In this document: positions 18,065 to 26,604 of the stretch, in pieces | Layout of the letters: each line of letters begins with the position of its first letter | Position numbering within the stretch: the stretch's first letter is position 1 | Origin: Vibrio ponticus | GTDB lineage: Bacteria; Pseudomonadota; Gammaproteobacteria; Enterobacterales; Vibrionaceae | Assembly: GCF_009938225.1 (NCBI RefSeq) | Contig: NZ_AP019657.1 | Span: 186,001-250,000, forward strand | Length of the DNA stretch: 64,000 nucleotides | Direction: 5' to 3' | The notes under the pieces: generated by a model | Told to the model about the DNA's origin: nothing | What the model saw: only the letters and a program-made list of their open reading frames with translations | Databases searched by the model: none | Program-made: the position numbers and the translations under genes

Positions 18065-18910
18065 ATGACGGTAATGAATAACATCTATATGGAAAACTCA
18101 CCAAACTTCTCAGTTGAGGAGATTGGCGCGGCACGGAATGCCTTTTTAAAATACGAACAAACTCAGCAAGTTCATCTGTTAACGGTTATGCCCCTTGAAG
18201 AGGCGGTTGCCATCTTGCAGCACTGCTCTTTGGGTTATGTTCAGCAATTGATTTCGCAACTAGAACTGAATGGTCAAGATAAGCTAGCGCGTCATTATGC
18301 TCACCAATTGGGATTGATTTACTCAGAGGTAATGCCAAGTCAAAGTTATCTAGCAACGCCAGTGCTTGAGCATGTAAAGCAGCGTATTGGCTGGATCATT
18401 GGTTTAGCCTTGATGGGGATCTTATCGGGTCTGATTATTGCCCAGTATGAAGATACGTTAAGTCAACTTGTGCTATTAGCGGTCTATATGCCAGTGATTG
18501 CCGCCGCAGGTGGTAATACCGGTACACAAGCTGCGACCTTGGTGATACGTGCACTCGCGACTGGTGAGCTGCGTAAGCGACAATGGTTGTCAGTGCTGTG
18601 GAAAGAGAGTCGAGTGGCGATTTGCCTCGCGGTCGCGATTTCGGCGGTGATTGTTGCTCGGGTGATGCTGTTTAGTGAGCCGGGTAGTGCTGGTGGTTTC
18701 GAGTTACAAACCGTCGCGCTAGCCATTGCTGTCGCGCTGTTTGTGCAAGTGACACTATCGACGACTTTAGGTGGGGTTTTACCGATCTTGGCTCGAGTGT
18801 GCAAACTGGACCCAGCGGTGCTTGTGAGTCCAGTGTTGGCATCGATCGTTGATATCTCTGGGATGTGGATCTACTTCAGCGTAGTGAATTACTTTTTAGG
18901 GCTAAACTGA
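18065..18910 (+). CDS. MgtE-type divalent cation transporter lacking CBS domains
   Basis: Inner-membrane magnesium (or related divalent cation) channel/transporter, 281 residues. Residues 12-95 form a short helical cytoplasmic part resembling a fragment of the MgtE N domain. The rest is the five-helix MgtE pore domain with the signature GGNTGTQAATLVIRALATGE (149-168) and the pore Asp D263 in SIVDISGMWIYF. Classical MgtE is about 450 residues and has paired CBS domains that close the pore when Mg2+ is high; these are absent, so gating must differ. GGGAG is well placed before ATG 18065. Preceded by a 300-nt structured leader, which may carry the metal response instead. The 3' end overlaps dacB by 22 bp on the other strand. 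Confidence 0.88.
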   Translation: MTVMNNIYMENSPNFSVEEIGAARNAFLKYEQTQQVHLLTVMPLEEAVAILQHCSLGYVQQLISQLELNGQDKLARHYAHQLGLIYSEVMPSQSYLATPVLEHVKQRIGWIIGLALMGILSGLIIAQYEDTLSQLVLLAVYMPVIAAAGGNTGTQAATLVIRALATGELRKRQWLSVLWKESRVAICLAVAISAVIVARVMLFSEPGSAGGFELQTVALAIAVALFVQVTLSTTLGGVLPILARVCKLDPAVLVSPVLASIVDISGMWIYFSVVNYFLGLN

Positions 18911-20316
18911 CTGTATTTCAGCACATCTTGATAGAACATTTGTTCAAACTGGGTGATAGGGGCGATGGTAGGTTTATCATCGCCTTGTTCATTTGGTAGA
19001 TAATCTGCGACAAATTGAATAAATAGCGTGCTAGGTTTACCTGATTTATCTAGACCAAATCCCGCCATGTTATAACTGCCATAAACAGAACCACTTTTGG
19101 CCACCAATTGCCCCTTAATCGGCGCATTACGCATACTTGAGCGATATTTTAATGTGCCATTTTCGCCAGAGGTTGGTAGCAGTTTTACTAAATCTAACTG
19201 CGGGTCATTTTTCCAGATATAGCGCAGAACCGCTGCCATATCTTCACTGGTAAAGCGGTTATTGCGTGACAGTCCTGAGCCATCGGTGATCTTGTTGCGC
19301 TCAAGGTTGATGCCGGTTTTTTGTAAAATAACCTGTTTTATCGCTTCAGTACCGTTGTTGTAGCTGCCTGCTTGAGCAAAATATTTCGCGCCTAGTGCTT
19401 TGGTTAGATTGTCAGCAATTAAGTTATCGGATTTGCGTAGCATTACCTCAAGTAACTCAGGTAGCTTCGGCGAATAATGCGCAGTGACGGGTTTGAAGTT
19501 GTTGCCGGATGGTTGACCGACGCGAACATTGCCCTCCAGCTTAATACCGACTTGATTCAATAGGCTGTTGAGTGTGCGTTGGGTGTAAAGTGCAGGATTT
19601 TGCACTGCAAACTTAAGTGGCAGTGGTTTGCTACGTTCAACTAAACAGCCTTGTAACTGATAGTGGTTATCTGGTGATACCTGAAGTTCTAAATCACAAC
19701 GGCTCTGTTCAAACTGTTGTTTGCTGACGCTTTTGGCTGTGGTGCTGACATAGATAGGAAAATGCTCAGGAGCGTAAACTCGCGTTGAGCCATCTTTATT
19801 GGTGTAAATGGATGCATTGACACAGTTTTCGTCAAGAGAAATGGCAGAGGATGGGGCGCTATAACACACGCCAATAATATCCCATGGCCAACCTATCGCA
19901 CGCTCGTAGCCAGTAAACGCACTGTTATCCAACCAAATATCGCCGCGAATATGTGTAATCCCTTGCTGTTTAGCTTCGCTGAGCATTTGTTTTAAGTCTT
20001 CGCGGGTTAGGGTGGGATCACCACTAAAGCGTACGGTTAGATCGTGTCCATTGCTTTCTAGCGTGGTTTTAAATTGAAACTCATCGCCCAACTCCAGCTT
20101 AGTTGCTAAAGCCGTGACAACTTTTAGTGTGCTAGCGGGTGGAAAAAATTGGTCACGATTTGAAGTAGTGAGATAGGGTGTATCGCCTGATAATGGCTCG
20201 ATAGCGATAGCGACACGACTGCCTTGCGGCAGATAGTCGAGAGGCGCATAAGCGTGAGTACTGAAAGAAAGCATACTTGCCATTCCGGCAAGTAGAAGTG
20301 AACGCGGTAAAAACAT
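18889..20316 (-). CDS. dacB: D-alanyl-D-alanine carboxypeptidase/endopeptidase, PBP4
   Basis: Periplasmic low-molecular-mass penicillin-binding protein (peptidase S13) that trims and cuts peptidoglycan peptides; 475 residues. A signal peptide covers about residues 1-24. The three active-site boxes are present: S62-T-L-K65 (PPASTLKVV), SDN in LRKSDNLIADN, and KSG in LVAKSGSVYGSYN. The long insert between the first two boxes is typical of PBP4. The gene overlaps the convergent mgtE-like gene by 22 bp with no room for a separate terminator. Upstream on its strand lies the ompU terminator. Confidence 0.96.
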   Translation of the reverse strand: MFLPRSLLLAGMASMLSFSTHAYAPLDYLPQGSRVAIAIEPLSGDTPYLTTSNRDQFFPPASTLKVVTALATKLELGDEFQFKTTLESNGHDLTVRFSGDPTLTREDLKQMLSEAKQQGITHIRGDIWLDNSAFTGYERAIGWPWDIIGVCYSAPSSAISLDENCVNASIYTNKDGSTRVYAPEHFPIYVSTTAKSVSKQQFEQSRCDLELQVSPDNHYQLQGCLVERSKPLPLKFAVQNPALYTQRTLNSLLNQVGIKLEGNVRVGQPSGNNFKPVTAHYSPKLPELLEVMLRKSDNLIADNLTKALGAKYFAQAGSYNNGTEAIKQVILQKTGINLERNKITDGSGLSRNNRFTSEDMAAVLRYIWKNDPQLDLVKLLPTSGENGTLKYRSSMRNAPIKGQLVAKSGSVYGSYNMAGFGLDKSGKPSTLFIQFVADYLPNEQGDDKPTIAPITQFEQMFYQDVLKYSQFSPKK

Positions 20317-20360
20317 AATAGAAATATTGAGCCAGTTTGACGATTGGTGCTTTGAGTATA

Positions 20361-20392
20361 TAAAAAAAACGCCTGCTAGCGAGCAGGCGTTT
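20361..20392 (-). terminator. ompU terminator
   Basis: AAACGCCTGCT / AGCAGGCGTTT with a 4-nt loop and a long U-run on the minus strand, 25 bp past the ompU stop. Confidence 0.9.
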
Positions 20393-20417
20393 AATGTTTG
20401 TGACTGAAAGTCAGCTA

Positions 20418-21467
20418 TTAGAAGTCGTAACGTAGACCTAGAGCTAGTTCGTCTTCAGCTTGAGCTTTAGTTGCTTTTGCAGTTGAGTCACCCGCAGTAC
20501 CGAACTTGTCACCTTCGCTGATTAGGTTGAAGTTGTATGATACGTAACCACGGAAGTTAGGTTTGAAGTAGTAAGATGCATCGATTGCAATGTTGTCAGC
20601 AGAAGTTTCATCGTTAGTTTCTGCATTGTTGTAAGTCGATGTAAACACTGTTTGACCTAGTGTGTAAGCTGCTGCGAATTCGTAACCGCGGTAATCGCCA
20701 TCTTTCTCTTGTACTTGACCGTCAGTGAAAGTGGTTGCGAAGTATAGGTCGTTGATAGCGTAAGACGCTGCTAGCATGTATTCGTTTTGCTCATCTGCAC
20801 CAGAGTATTGGCTTGCGTAACCAGCACCTAGTTTAACGCCTGTTTCACCTAGCGCGTAGATTGCAGATAGTGAGTAACCGTCAGCGTCGTTGTCGCCGTA
20901 AGATGCTACATCTTCACCTGGAGCCGCAATGTTACCTGCTGCGTTTAGCTCAGTGCGGTCAGCAAAACGGTAGCTTGCTTTTACGCCTAGGTCAGCAAAT
21001 TGACCTTTGTATGAAACCATGTTGTCTGCGCGGTCAGCAACGTTGATCTTCATTGCTGCTGAGTTACCGTGGTAAGCCATGATATCAGTAAAGTCAGTGA
21101 TAACGCCTAGCGCACCATCGTTTTTACCATAAGTCACTTCACCAAACGCGCCACCTAGACCAGCGTACACGTAACGGTTAGTGATGTCGCTGCTGTCGCT
21201 GTCAGTTGCGCCGCCATTGTCTGCTGTTGTGAATTCACCTTCGTAGAAACCAACACCGTATAGACCATCAGTGATTTGAGTTTTGCCTAGGAAGTTTAGA
21301 CGTACGCGAGATTTGTCTTCAGCTTTGCCGTCTTGTAGAGATAGACGTGCTTCTGCACGACCACCCATTTCTAGGCTAGTGCCGTCTTGGTTGTAGATTT
21401 CACCAGCGTTAGCACCAGTAGCAATTGCAGTAGCCGCTACTGCTAGGGCAATCAGAGTTTTGTTCAT
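20418..21467 (-). CDS. ompU: Outer-membrane porin OmpU
   Basis: General porin, 349 residues, forming a 16-strand trimeric barrel in the outer membrane. Signal peptide 1-21 (ending ATGANA), then the typical mature start GEIYNQDGTSLEMGGRAEARL. Alternating beta-strand pattern throughout, L3-like loop region around residues 110-130, and C-terminal Phe in ALGLRYDF, needed for Bam recognition. In V. cholerae ompU is activated directly by ToxR; the AT-rich upstream region fits that, but I cannot point to a specific ToxR site. AGGAT lies about 7 bp before the start. Strong codon bias fits very high expression. Confidence 0.96.
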   Translation of the reverse strand: MNKTLIALAVAATAIATGANAGEIYNQDGTSLEMGGRAEARLSLQDGKAEDKSRVRLNFLGKTQITDGLYGVGFYEGEFTTADNGGATDSDSSDITNRYVYAGLGGAFGEVTYGKNDGALGVITDFTDIMAYHGNSAAMKINVADRADNMVSYKGQFADLGVKASYRFADRTELNAAGNIAAPGEDVASYGDNDADGYSLSAIYALGETGVKLGAGYASQYSGADEQNEYMLAASYAINDLYFATTFTDGQVQEKDGDYRGYEFAAAYTLGQTVFTSTYNNAETNDETSADNIAIDASYYFKPNFRGYVSYNFNLISEGDKFGTAGDSTAKATKAQAEDELALGLRYDF

Positions 21468-21760
21468 CGTTTAAATCCTAATTTATTGTCCATAAATCGT
21501 GTTATTTCGAAACGAAGCTGCATTGTCCATTAAGCTTCAATTTCACTGCTCGTTGCCACGCATACGTTTGACATTCTATAAATCAATGGCTTGATGCCGT
21601 GGCATTTCGTGAGTCAAGTTGTACCGCCAAAGTTCCCGAGTGAGTTAGTAAAACGATATAAATTTGGATTGTGAACACTGTTTTATTTATTGGTTTTCGG
21701 TTTTAATTCTTTGTTTTAAAAGGCTTTATCTGGATTTCTCTTTTGTTTAAATAATCGGCG

Positions 21761-21780
21761 TTTTTTTTTTTTTTTTTTTT
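21761..21780. repeat. Homopolymer tract of 20 T in the ompU-greA intergenic region
   Basis: An uninterrupted T20 (A20 on the ompU-sense strand) 294 bp upstream of ompU. Directly to its right is a 12-bp inverted repeat, TTTTAGCCTTTT / AAAAGGCTAAAA (21777-21788 with 21799-21810), that uses the last four T. The tract can slip in replication and bends DNA. The remaining bases of the 526-bp gap (21468-21996) are AT-rich with no supported gene except the greA leader structure. Confidence 0.9.
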
Positions 21781-21929
21781 AGCCTTTTTTGAGTTAACAA
21801 AAGGCTAAAATTTACATCTAAATCGAGTGGAAATGTGACGGAAAGTAAGAACAGCAGCGTGACAAATGGAATTAAGATGATTTAGCAAGCAAGTTTGTTT
21901 ACACTACAATAAATTGATGAGAGTCCTGA

Positions 21930-21964
21930 CTACCTAGTTCCTTGGAACTGGGTAGTTTTATTTT
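21930..21964 (+). terminator. Attenuator-like terminator in the greA leader (GraL-like)
   Basis: CTACCTAGTTCC / GGAACTGGGTAG forms an 11-12 bp stem (one T-G wobble) followed by TTTTATTTT, and ends about 30 bp before greA. E. coli greA has a terminator at the same place that generates the small RNA GraL and limits readthrough. The same arrangement here suggests conserved attenuation. Confidence 0.65.
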
Positions 21965-21996
21965 GTCCAAAGCATGCTTTGGCTTAGAGGTATATG

Positions 21997-22470
21997 ATGG
22001 AAAAGGTTCCAATGACAGTAAAAGGCGAGCAGCAGCTACGCCTAGAACTTGAAAGACTATTAAAGCTTCGTCCACAAATTTCTGAAGCAATCGCTGAAGC
22101 TCGTGAGCTGGGTGACCTTAAAGAAAACGCTGAATACCATGCCGCTCGTGAAGAGCAGGGCATCTGTGAAGCACAAATTCGTGATATCGAATACAAGCTA
22201 TCTGTCGCGCAAGTTATCGATGTAACTAAGATGGAAAACACGGGTAAGATCATCTTCGGTTCAACTGTAACGCTAATCGACTGCGATACAGAAGAAGAAA
22301 AAACTTACCAAATCGTGGGTGATGACGAGGCAGACATTAAGAGCGGTCGTATCTCGGTAAGCTCACCAATCGCACGTGGTCTAATCGGTAAGATGGAAGG
22401 CGACGAAGTGATTATCTCTACGCCAGGCGGCGAACGCGATTTCGAAATCGACCGCGTTGAGTACATCTAA
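21997..22470 (+). CDS. greA: Transcription elongation factor GreA
   Basis: RNA polymerase secondary-channel factor that stimulates transcript cleavage to rescue backtracked complexes; 157 residues. The N-terminal coiled coil carries the tip acidic residues in AREHGD-like sequence [20 protein letters not shown], and the C-terminal FKBP-like domain contains [24 protein letters not shown]. Two ATGs are adjacent (21994, 21997); AGAGG spacing favours the second. Transcribed alone between its own leader terminator and a bidirectional terminator shared with yhbY. Confidence 0.96.
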   Translation: MEKVPMTVKGEQQLRLELERLLKLRPQISEAIAEARELGDLKENAEYHAAREEQGICEAQIRDIEYKLSVAQVIDVTKMENTGKIIFGSTVTLIDCDTEEEKTYQIVGDDEADIKSGRISVSSPIARGLIGKMEGDEVIISTPGGERDFEIDRVEYI

Positions 22471-22490
22471 TTAGTCAAAGCACTAAACGC

Positions 22491-22517
22491 AAAAAGGTCG
22501 CCTAAGCGACCTTTTTT
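22491..22517. terminator. Bidirectional terminator greA / yhbY
   Basis: AAAAAGGTCGC / GCGACCTTTTTT with loop CTAA between convergent genes. Confidence 0.88.
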
Positions 22518-22537
22518 ATTGCGAGTAAATCAGACTA

Positions 22538-22834
22538 TTACTTACGTGGTAGTTCGATTTTGCGCTCTTCAGTTTGACGGAAAAGGATAAGTGTTTTACC
22601 GATCACTTGTACTTTTTCTGCGCCTGTTTCACGAACGATTGCGTCCACGATCAAAACTTTAGTTTCGCGATCTTCAGATGCGATTTTAATTTTGATCAGT
22701 TCGTGGTGATCCAGTGCGATTTCAATTTCCGCTAGAACAGCTTCCGTTAGTCCGTTTGCGCCCAGAAGCACAACAGGTTTTAAGCTGTGCGCTAGGCCTT
22801 TTAGGTGCTGCTTTTGTTTGGTGCTTAGGTTCAT
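22538..22834 (-). CDS. yhbY: Ribosome assembly RNA-binding protein YhbY
   Basis: Small CRM-domain protein, 98 residues, associated with pre-50S ribosomes. The CRM signature GXXG appears as LLGANGLTEAVLAEI, and the domain occupies nearly the whole length (IALDHHELIKIKI, then VQVIGKTLILFR). It is divergent from rlmE, itself a 50S maturation enzyme, so both genes around this intergenic region serve large-subunit assembly. ATG 22834 has no strong ribosome site. Confidence 0.94.
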   Translation of the reverse strand: MNLSTKQKQHLKGLAHSLKPVVLLGANGLTEAVLAEIEIALDHHELIKIKIASEDRETKVLIVDAIVRETGAEKVQVIGKTLILFRQTEERKIELPRK

Positions 22835-22862
22835 TACGCGGCCAATTTTCTATAGAATAAGG

Positions 22863-22890
22863 GTTGAAAAAAGCTATTTTAACGCCATCT
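22863..22890 (+). promoter_or_regulatory. Candidate sigma-32 (heat-shock) promoter of rlmE-ftsH
   Basis: GTTGAA (22863-22868), 14-bp spacer, CGCCATCT (22883-22890), against the RpoH consensus CTTGAA-N14-CCCCATNT. One mismatch in each box and exact spacing. In E. coli rlmE (rrmJ)-ftsH is a heat-shock operon. A sigma-70 -10 box TATAAT also lies at 22903-22908. Confidence 0.6.
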
Positions 22891-22973
22891 AATGGCAAAG
22901 ACTATAATTTATTGAGCAATAGGCTCGGCCTATTACAACAATAGCTCCATATTTGTGCCTTGTTGAGAGTAAA

Positions 22974-23603
22974 ATGAGTAAACAAAAACATTCGGCAAGT
23001 TCTGGCCGTTGGTTGAAAGAACACTTCGATGATAAATACGCTAACGAAGCGCGTAAAAAAGGCTATCGTTCTCGTGCTTATTTCAAGATCGAAGAGATTC
23101 AAGAAAAAGATAAATTGTTGAAATCTGGGATGACGGTCGTTGATTTAGGCGCAGCTCCAGGTGGTTGGTCTCAATATGCTGCTAAAATAGTAGGAGAAGA
23201 AGGTCAGATTATTGCGTGTGACCTACTTCCAATGGATCCAATTGCTGGCGTGAGCTTTCTTCAAGGTGACTTCCGAGATGATGCAGTACTAGAAGCGCTT
23301 CTAGAAAGAATCCAACCAGCGATGGTTGACGTAGTAATGTCAGACATGGCACCAAATATTGCGGGTAATAACTCAGTAGACCAACCTCGCGCTATGTATT
23401 TAGTTGAACTAGCGTTGGATATGTGTCGACAAGTTCTAGCCACAAATGGTAGTTTTGTCGTAAAAGTCTTTCAGGGAGAAGGATTTGATCAATACGTGAA
23501 AGAAGTTCGTGATATGTTCAGAACCGTTAAGGTTCGTAAACCAGACTCTTCGAGAGCTCGCTCTCGTGAAGTGTTTATCGTAGCCACTGGTTACAAAGGT
23601 TAA
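22974..23603 (+). CDS. rlmE: 23S rRNA (uridine(2552)-2'-O)-methyltransferase RlmE
   Basis: Heat-shock methyltransferase that 2'-O-methylates U2552 in the A-loop of 23S rRNA, a late step in 50S maturation; 209 residues, the same length as the E. coli enzyme. SAM motif [16 protein letters not shown] (about 56-71), and the K-D-K-E catalytic set is readable: K in [14 protein letters not shown] in [10 protein letters not shown] in [11 protein letters not shown] in [13 protein letters not shown] upstream supports ATG 22974 (the frame opens at 22953). Followed by ftsH after about 100 bp. Confidence 0.96.
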   Translation: MSKQKHSASSGRWLKEHFDDKYANEARKKGYRSRAYFKIEEIQEKDKLLKSGMTVVDLGAAPGGWSQYAAKIVGEEGQIIACDLLPMDPIAGVSFLQGDFRDDAVLEALLERIQPAMVDVVMSDMAPNIAGNNSVDQPRAMYLVELALDMCRQVLATNGSFVVKVFQGEGFDQYVKEVRDMFRTVKVRKPDSSRARSREVFIVATGYKG

Positions 23604-23701
23604 CTATTTGCTTATCTAAGCGGTCGTTAACACTATAGCTACAGTCTAAGAACTGTAGTACCCTACCTTTAATTACAATTAGTTATCGCGAGGCTGACAC
23701 C

Positions 23702-25690
23702 TTGAGTGACATGGCAAAAAATTTAATTCTGTGGCTTGTTATCGCCGTAGTGTTGATGTCGGTTTTCCAGAGCTTTGGGCCAAGTGAAAACAACGGCAGA
23801 GCGGTTGATTACACTACATTCGTACAGGAAGTTGGCCAAGGCCAGATTCAGGAAGCAACTTTTAAAGACGGCGAGATCTCTTTCGTTCGTCGTGGCGGCG
23901 GTGCTAAATATGTTACCTACATGCCAGTTTACGACCAGAAACTTCTTGATGATCTAATTAATCAAAATGTGAAAGTACAAGGCACACCTCCAGAAGAGCA
24001 AAGCCTACTAGGTACAATTTTCATCTCTTGGTTCCCAATGATCTTACTGATTGGTGTATGGATTTTCTTCATGCGTCAAATGCAAGGCGGCGGCGGTAAA
24101 GGCGCAATGTCGTTCGGTAAGAGCAAAGCTCGTATGATGAGCGAGGAGCAAATTAAAACTACTTTTGCGGACGTTGCAGGCTGTGATGAAGCAAAAGAAG
24201 ACGTTAAAGAGTTGGTGGACTACCTACGTGATCCAAGCCGTTTCCAAAAATTGGGCGGTAAGATTCCAACGGGTGTATTGATGGTCGGTCCTCCTGGTAC
24301 GGGTAAAACGCTACTTGCAAAAGCAATTGCAGGTGAAGCGAAAGTACCGTTCTTTACTATCTCTGGTTCTGATTTCGTTGAAATGTTCGTCGGTGTTGGT
24401 GCATCTCGTGTGCGTGACATGTTCGAACAAGCGAAGAAAGCAGCACCTTGTATCATCTTTATCGATGAAATCGATGCGGTAGGTCGTCAGCGTGGCGCTG
24501 GTGTTGGTGGCGGTCACGACGAACGTGAACAAACACTAAACCAAATGCTGGTTGAGATGGATGGTTTCGAAGGTAACGAAGGTATTATCGTTATCGCAGC
24601 AACTAACCGTCCAGACGTACTTGACCCTGCACTACTTCGTCCTGGTCGTTTTGACCGTCAAGTTGTGGTTGGTCTACCAGATGTTCGTGGTCGTGAGCAG
24701 ATCCTTAAAGTTCACATGCGTAAAGTACCACTAGCGGGCGATGTAGAGCCTTCTCTTATTGCACGTGGTACACCAGGCTTCTCTGGTGCAGACCTAGCTA
24801 ACCTAGTAAACGAAGCAGCGCTATTTGCTGCGCGCGGTAACAAACGTAACGTTTCTATGGTTGAGTTTGAACTGGCAAAAGACAAGATCATGATGGGTGC
24901 AGAGCGTCGTTCTATGGTGCTTTCAGAAGAGACCAAAGAGTCGACTGCATACCACGAAGCGGGTCACGCGATTGTTGGTCGCCTAGTACCTGAACACGAT
25001 CCTGTGTACAAAGTGTCTATCATTCCACGTGGTCGTGCGTTGGGTGTGACGATGTACTTGCCAGAGCAAGACCGCGTAAGTATGTCTCGTCAGCATCTAG
25101 AATCGATGATTTCGAGTCTGTACGGTGGTCGTCTAGCTGAAGAACTTATCTACGGTAAAGATAAAGTTTCAACAGGTGCATCAAACGATATCGAACGTGC
25201 AACGGATATTGCACGTAAGATGGTGACTCAATGGGGCTTCTCTGAAAAACTTGGTCCACTACTTTATGCAGAAGATGAAGGTGAAGTGTTCCTAGGTCGT
25301 AGCGTAACTCAGACTAAACATGTTTCTGACGATACAGCGAAACTAATCGATGACGAAGTTCGTAAGATTATCGACCGCAACTATGACCGTGCTAAGAAAA
25401 TCCTAGAAGAAAACATGGATATCATGCACGCGATGAAAGATGCGCTAGTGAAATACGAAACCATCGACGCAGGTCAGATTGATGACTTGATGGAGCGTAA
25501 AGCTGATGTTCGTGAACCTGCGGGTTGGGCGGATAGCTTAAGCAATAAGTCTGATGACAAACCTCAAGCGAAACCAGAGGTTAAAGAAGAAGCTCAAGAG
25601 AAACCTCAGCAGCCAGAACAAGCTGCGGAGCAACCAACTTCTCAAGAGAGCACTTCTGCTGAAGCGACAGAGAAAAAAGACTCTGAATAA
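23702..25690 (+). CDS. ftsH: ATP-dependent zinc metalloprotease FtsH
   Basis: Hexameric inner-membrane AAA+ protease that degrades regulators such as sigma-32 and LpxC and damaged membrane proteins; 662 residues. TM1 at 7-22, a small periplasmic domain, TM2 at about 103-123. Walker A GPPGTGKT (196-203), Walker B IIFIDEID (251-258), second region of homology [18 protein letters not shown], zinc site H418EAGH422. The C-terminal 55 residues are low-complexity Gln/Glu/Pro. TTG 23702 is preferred over ATG 23711 because GAGG is eight bases before it. Cotranscribed with rlmE, likely under heat-shock control. Confidence 0.97.
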   Translation: MSDMAKNLILWLVIAVVLMSVFQSFGPSENNGRAVDYTTFVQEVGQGQIQEATFKDGEISFVRRGGGAKYVTYMPVYDQKLLDDLINQNVKVQGTPPEEQSLLGTIFISWFPMILLIGVWIFFMRQMQGGGGKGAMSFGKSKARMMSEEQIKTTFADVAGCDEAKEDVKELVDYLRDPSRFQKLGGKIPTGVLMVGPPGTGKTLLAKAIAGEAKVPFFTISGSDFVEMFVGVGASRVRDMFEQAKKAAPCIIFIDEIDAVGRQRGAGVGGGHDEREQTLNQMLVEMDGFEGNEGIIVIAATNRPDVLDPALLRPGRFDRQVVVGLPDVRGREQILKVHMRKVPLAGDVEPSLIARGTPGFSGADLANLVNEAALFAARGNKRNVSMVEFELAKDKIMMGAERRSMVLSEETKESTAYHEAGHAIVGRLVPEHDPVYKVSIIPRGRALGVTMYLPEQDRVSMSRQHLESMISSLYGGRLAEELIYGKDKVSTGASNDIERATDIARKMVTQWGFSEKLGPLLYAEDEGEVFLGRSVTQTKHVSDDTAKLIDDEVRKIIDRNYDRAKKILEENMDIMHAMKDALVKYETIDAGQIDDLMERKADVREPAGWADSLSNKSDDKPQAKPEVKEEAQEKPQQPEQAAEQPTSQESTSAEATEKKDSE

Positions 25691-25706
25691 TTAAACACTT
25701 AAAAAT

Positions 25707-25733
25707 AAACCCCGAGGCAACTCGGGGTTTTTG
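25707..25733 (+). terminator. ftsH terminator
   Basis: AAACCCCGAG / CTCGGGGTTT with loop GCAA, short U-run. It ends just before folP, so folP has either read-through or a promoter overlapping this hairpin. Confidence 0.82.
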
Positions 25734-25753
25734 TATTTGTATCCAAGTAAACC

Positions 25754-26584
25754 ATGAACATTACAGCCAACAACAAAACTCTCGATCTTTCTACGCCGCA
25801 AGTGATGGCCATTCTTAATGTCACCCCAGACTCTTTTTCGGATGGGGGCAAATTTAACTCGCTAGAAAATGCATTACAGCAAGCTGAAAAAATGATCGCC
25901 GCAGGCGTATCGATTATCGATATTGGCGGTGAGTCGACTCGACCTGGTGCGCCAGATGTGAGTTTAGAAGAAGAACTTGCGCGGGTGATCCCGGTCATCA
26001 AAGCGATTCGAGCGAAGCATGACGTTTGGATCTCTATCGATACCAGTAAGGCGGAAGTGATGCGTCAAGCGATAGAAGCCGGCGCGGACCTGATTAATGA
26101 TGTGCGTGCATTGCAAGAGCCAGGGGCTCTAGAGGTGGCTGCACACGCTGGTGTGCCGATTTGTCTAATGCATATGCAAGGTCAACCAAGAACCATGCAA
26201 ACCAATCCACATTATGAGGATTTAATCCAAGAAGTGGCGGCATTTTTACATGAGCGAGTGGCTGCGTGTGAGGCGGTGGGTATCAAAAGTGATAAATTGA
26301 TCCTTGATCCCGGGTTTGGTTTTGGCAAAACGCTCGAGCATAACTACCATATGTTGGCGAATCTTGAAGCGTTCCACCAATTCGGCTTGCCGATATTGGC
26401 CGGAATGTCGCGAAAATCCATGTTATTCAAGTTGTTGGATAAAACCCCTGCGGAATGTGTTGCAGCCAGTGTCAGTTGCGCTACCATAGCCGCCATGAAA
26501 GGGGCGCAAATCATTCGCGTTCATGATTTTGAGCAAACGCTTGATGCGGTCAAAGTGGTTACCGCCACTTTAGACAATCAATAA
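25754..26584 (+). CDS. folP: Dihydropteroate synthase
   Basis: TIM-barrel enzyme joining p-aminobenzoate to dihydropterin pyrophosphate in folate synthesis; the sulfonamide target. 276 residues. Signatures: [13 protein letters not shown] near residue 23, [15 protein letters not shown] near 56, and the C-terminal [13 protein letters not shown] with the loop lysine/arginine that binds pABA. ftsH-folP-glmM is the common gammaproteobacterial order. glmM follows after 20 bp, so the two form one unit. Confidence 0.96.
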   Translation: MNITANNKTLDLSTPQVMAILNVTPDSFSDGGKFNSLENALQQAEKMIAAGVSIIDIGGESTRPGAPDVSLEEELARVIPVIKAIRAKHDVWISIDTSKAEVMRQAIEAGADLINDVRALQEPGALEVAAHAGVPICLMHMQGQPRTMQTNPHYEDLIQEVAAFLHERVAACEAVGIKSDKLILDPGFGFGKTLEHNYHMLANLEAFHQFGLPILAGMSRKSMLFKLLDKTPAECVAASVSCATIAAMKGAQIIRVHDFEQTLDAVKVVTATLDNQ

Positions 26585-26604
26585 TTAAAAATAAAGGAAA
26601 CCTC

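Noticed and set aside
21777-21810. Terminator at the T20 tract
   Set aside because: The inverted repeat is followed by A on both strands rather than U, and the T-run precedes the stem on the plus strand.
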